From Janthinobacterium sp. B9-8 (GTDB lineage: Bacteria > Pseudomonadota > Gammaproteobacteria > Burkholderiales > Chitinibacteraceae): 64,000 bases of DNA. A program made the translations under genes and the position numbers. The stretch is taken from positions 1,677,740 through 1,741,739 of the forward strand of contig NZ_CP014222.1 of assembly GCF_000969645.2 (NCBI RefSeq), written 5' to 3'. The notes below the pieces were generated by a model. It had not been told where the DNA came from, made no database searches, and worked only from the letters and a program-made list of their open reading frames with translations. This document shows positions 61,958 to 64,000 of the stretch, piece by piece. Within the stretch, counting starts at the first letter, position 1. Every line of letters begins with the position of its first letter.

Positions 61958-64000
61958 TTAAACTAAGCCCATCGCACCCAATGCCATATCAATGATTTTA
62001 ATCCCGGCAAAAGGCACTAATAAGCCACCCAAACCGTAAATCAATAAATTATTACGCAGTAATTGCGCGGCAGCCTGTGCACGGTATTTCACGCCTTTTA
62101 ATGCCAAAGGAATTAAAAACATAATAATGAGGGCATTAAAAATAACCGCCGACATCACGGCTGAATTAGGGCTATTTAATCCCATTACATTTAAAGCGCC
62201 TAATTGCGGGTAAGTCGACACAAAAGCGGCCGGAATAATGGCAAAGTATTTCGCCACATCGTTGGCAATACTAAAGGTGGTTAATGAGCCGCGTGTCATC
62301 AGCATTTGCTTGCCGATTTCTACAATCTCAATCAATTTGGTTGGATTAGAATCCAGATCCACCATATTGCCCGCTTCTTTGGCCGCTTGCGTACCGGTAT
62401 TCATCGCCACCGCCACATCGGCTTGCGCCAGTGCAGGCGCATCGTTGGTACCGTCCCCCGTCATCGCTACCAATTTACCTTCGGCTTGATACTGGCGAAT
62501 CATGGCAAGTTTGGCTTCTGGCGTGGCTTCGGCCAGGAAATCATCCACACCGGCTTCGGCCGCAATCGCCGCAGCCGTCAGCGGATTATCACCCGTGATC
62601 ATGATGGTTTTAATCCCCATCTGGCGCAGCTCGGCAAAGCGCTCTTTAATCCCACCTTTAACGATATCTTTTAGCTCGATCACGCCCATCACTTTAGGGC
62701 CATCACTCACCAGCAAAGGCGTTGAACCACGACGGGCGATTTCATCAGCCAGTTTGCCTACCGCTTCAGGAAATACACCGCCCAAGCTTGCTAAATGTTT
62801 TTTAATCGCGTCAATGGCACCCTTACGGATCAGGCGTTCGTCATAATTTACGCCACTCATACGGGTTTGCGCGGTAAAGGGCACAAACTCAACCGCATGG
62901 CTTAAAAGCGGGCGCTCACGCAGATTAAATTTCTGCTTAGCCAGCACCACAATACTGCGCCCTTCCGGGGTTTCATCGGCAAGGGATGCCAATTGTGCGG
63001 CGTCTGCCAGCTCTTCCATTGTTACGCCTGGCGCAGGGACAAAGCTTGACGCCTGACGATTACCCAGCGTGATGGTGCCGGTTTTATCCAGCATCAGCAC
63101 ATCCACATCCCCGGCGGCTTCTACCGCACGGCCTGATGTGGCAATCACGTTGGCCTGCATCATACGGCTCATCCCCGCCACGCCAATGGCAGATAAAAGC
63201 GCACCAATCGTGGTTGGAATCAAACATACCAGCAAGGCAATCAAGGCAGTAATGGTAATCGGCGAACCGGCTTTGCTGGCTTCTACGCTAAACATCGAGA
63301 AAGGCAGTAGCGTAATCGTCACCACCATAAACACGATGGTTAAAGCCACCAGCAAAATAGTGAGCGCAATTTCATTCGGCGTTTTCTGGCGTTTTGCGCC
63401 TTCTACCATCGCAATCATGCGGTCCAGAAAGGCTTCACCCGGATTCACGCTCACCCGTATCACAATCCAATCGGATAAGACCCGAGTACCGCCCGTAACC
63501 GCCGTAAAATCGCCGCCTGATTCACGAATCACCGGTGCAGATTCACCCGTAATCGCCGATTCATCCACCGATGCCACGCCTTCGATCACTTCACCGTCTG
63601 CAGGCACGACATCACCGGCCTCCACCAGAATGTAATCACCCTTACGCAGGCTGGCGCTGTCAGCAATGGATTTGCCATATTTACGCCCCGGGCCAGAGAG
63701 CTTTTTGGCGATGACGTTTTTCTTAGTGTTCCGCAAAGACGCCGCCTGCGCCTTGCTCCGCCCCTCTGCTAGGCTTTCGGCAAAGTTAGCAAACAGCACG
63801 GTAAACCACAGCCAGGCGCATACCCCAGCAATAAAGCTCAGGGCCGCTTCACCATGGCCCGCCAAGGCTTGAATCAGCAGCAGTGTGCTTAAAATACTGC
63901 CCACATACACCACAAACATCACTGGATTTTTAAGTTGGGTTTTAGGCGCTAATTTTTTAAACGAATCAATTATCGCCGGCTGAATCAGCTGCGGATCAAG
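61958..64000 (-). CDS. kdpB: Potassium-transporting P-type ATPase subunit KdpB (5' end beyond window)
   Basis: 681 residues are visible and the start is outside the window; the frame continues through to 64000. The catalytic P-type ATPase motifs are complete: TGES in ITGESAPV, phosphorylated Asp in [30 protein letters not shown] and [19 protein letters not shown]. It hydrolyses ATP to drive K+ uptake through KdpA in the inner membrane. The usual KdpB has about 680 residues, so only a few codons are missing. Confidence 0.98.
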   Translation of the reverse strand, partial: LDPQLIQPAIIDSFKKLAPKTQLKNPVMFVVYVGSILSTLLLIQALAGHGEAALSFIAGVCAWLWFTVLFANFAESLAEGRSKAQAASLRNTKKNVIAKKLSGPGRKYGKSIADSASLRKGDYILVEAGDVVPADGEVIEGVASVDESAITGESAPVIRESGGDFTAVTGGTRVLSDWIVIRVSVNPGEAFLDRMIAMVEGAKRQKTPNEIALTILLVALTIVFMVVTITLLPFSMFSVEASKAGSPITITALIALLVCLIPTTIGALLSAIGVAGMSRMMQANVIATSGRAVEAAGDVDVLMLDKTGTITLGNRQASSFVPAPGVTMEELADAAQLASLADETPEGRSIVVLAKQKFNLRERPLLSHAVEFVPFTAQTRMSGVNYDERLIRKGAIDAIKKHLASLGGVFPEAVGKLADEIARRGSTPLLVSDGPKVMGVIELKDIVKGGIKERFAELRQMGIKTIMITGDNPLTAAAIAAEAGVDDFLAEATPEAKLAMIRQYQAEGKLVAMTGDGTNDAPALAQADVAVAMNTGTQAAKEAGNMVDLDSNPTKLIEIVEIGKQMLMTRGSLTTFSIANDVAKYFAIIPAAFVSTYPQLGALNVMGLNSPNSAVMSAVIFNALIIMFLIPLALKGVKYRAQAAAQLLRNNLLIYGLGGLLVPFAGIKIIDMALGAMGLV

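Overview
The window looks like a chromosomal segment of a Gram-negative betaproteobacterium of the order Neisseriales, most likely Iodobacter or a close relative. The grounds are the general character of the housekeeping genes (alaS, trpS with a C-terminal extension, dnaB, a ratA-rnfH pair, hmp, the kdp operon), the many outer-membrane beta-barrels and lipoproteins, and the base composition. The genus is inference from reading; no database search was run. The window opens inside an MFS transporter gene and closes inside kdpB.

Layout. 0-13.4 kb: tail of a Bcr/CflA-type transporter, alaS, an AT-rich beta-barrel gene, a DUF1566/di-haem peroxidase fusion lipoprotein, an NlpD-like LysM/M23 lipoprotein, another barrel, a UvrD-like helicase, a Fax/metaxin-type GST and a DUF1615 lipoprotein. 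14-17.1 kb: a putative secreted zinc phospholipase C/P1-nuclease-like enzyme, followed by a parvulin-type foldase and a membrane-anchored helical protein, with a PhoB-box-like sequence upstream. 17.6-27.9 kb: single genes of mixed function (YiaA/B protein, alpha/beta hydrolase with a beta-helix-like tail, barrel, methyltransferase, PraB-like protein, GNAT remnant, metallophosphoesterase, GNAT, VOC, GFA). 28.3-37.8 kb: trpS, a DUF5666-repeat lipoprotein, hmp, mgtE under an M-box Mg2+ riboswitch preceded by a Fur-box-like site, dnaB, ratA and rnfH.

37.8-43.3 kb (minus strand) is the most interesting region. Five tightly packed or overlapping genes encode a stressosome-like module: a globin-sensor RsbR with the haem-ligand histidine motif, an RsbS-like STAS protein that seems to lack the usual phospho-acceptor serine, an RsbT-like switch kinase, an RsbX-like phosphatase, and a PAS/HisKA/HATPase/REC/REC/Hpt hybrid kinase. 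The architecture suggests a gas or redox signal passed from the stressosome to a phosphorelay.

44.4-50.3 kb holds three genes that fit mannoside breakdown: a clan-A glycosidase, a GH125 exo-alpha-1,6-mannosidase and an AGE-family sugar epimerase/isomerase. A GC-rich dispersed repeat sits between the first two. 50.4-53.0 kb is accessory DNA: a HigA-like antitoxin gene broken by an in-frame TGA, then promoterless minus-strand genes separated by attC-like sequences, like an integron cassette remnant without an integrase. 53.2-57 kb carries DUF445, YaiI and a large unknown membrane protein. 57-64 kb is kdpB-(small zinc-ribbon protein)-kdpC-kdpD-kdpE on the minus strand. kdpD is flanked on both sides by palindromic elements that share TCTGTAGACAC ends. 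A second palindrome family beginning GTAGGGYGGGTT is scattered through the window.
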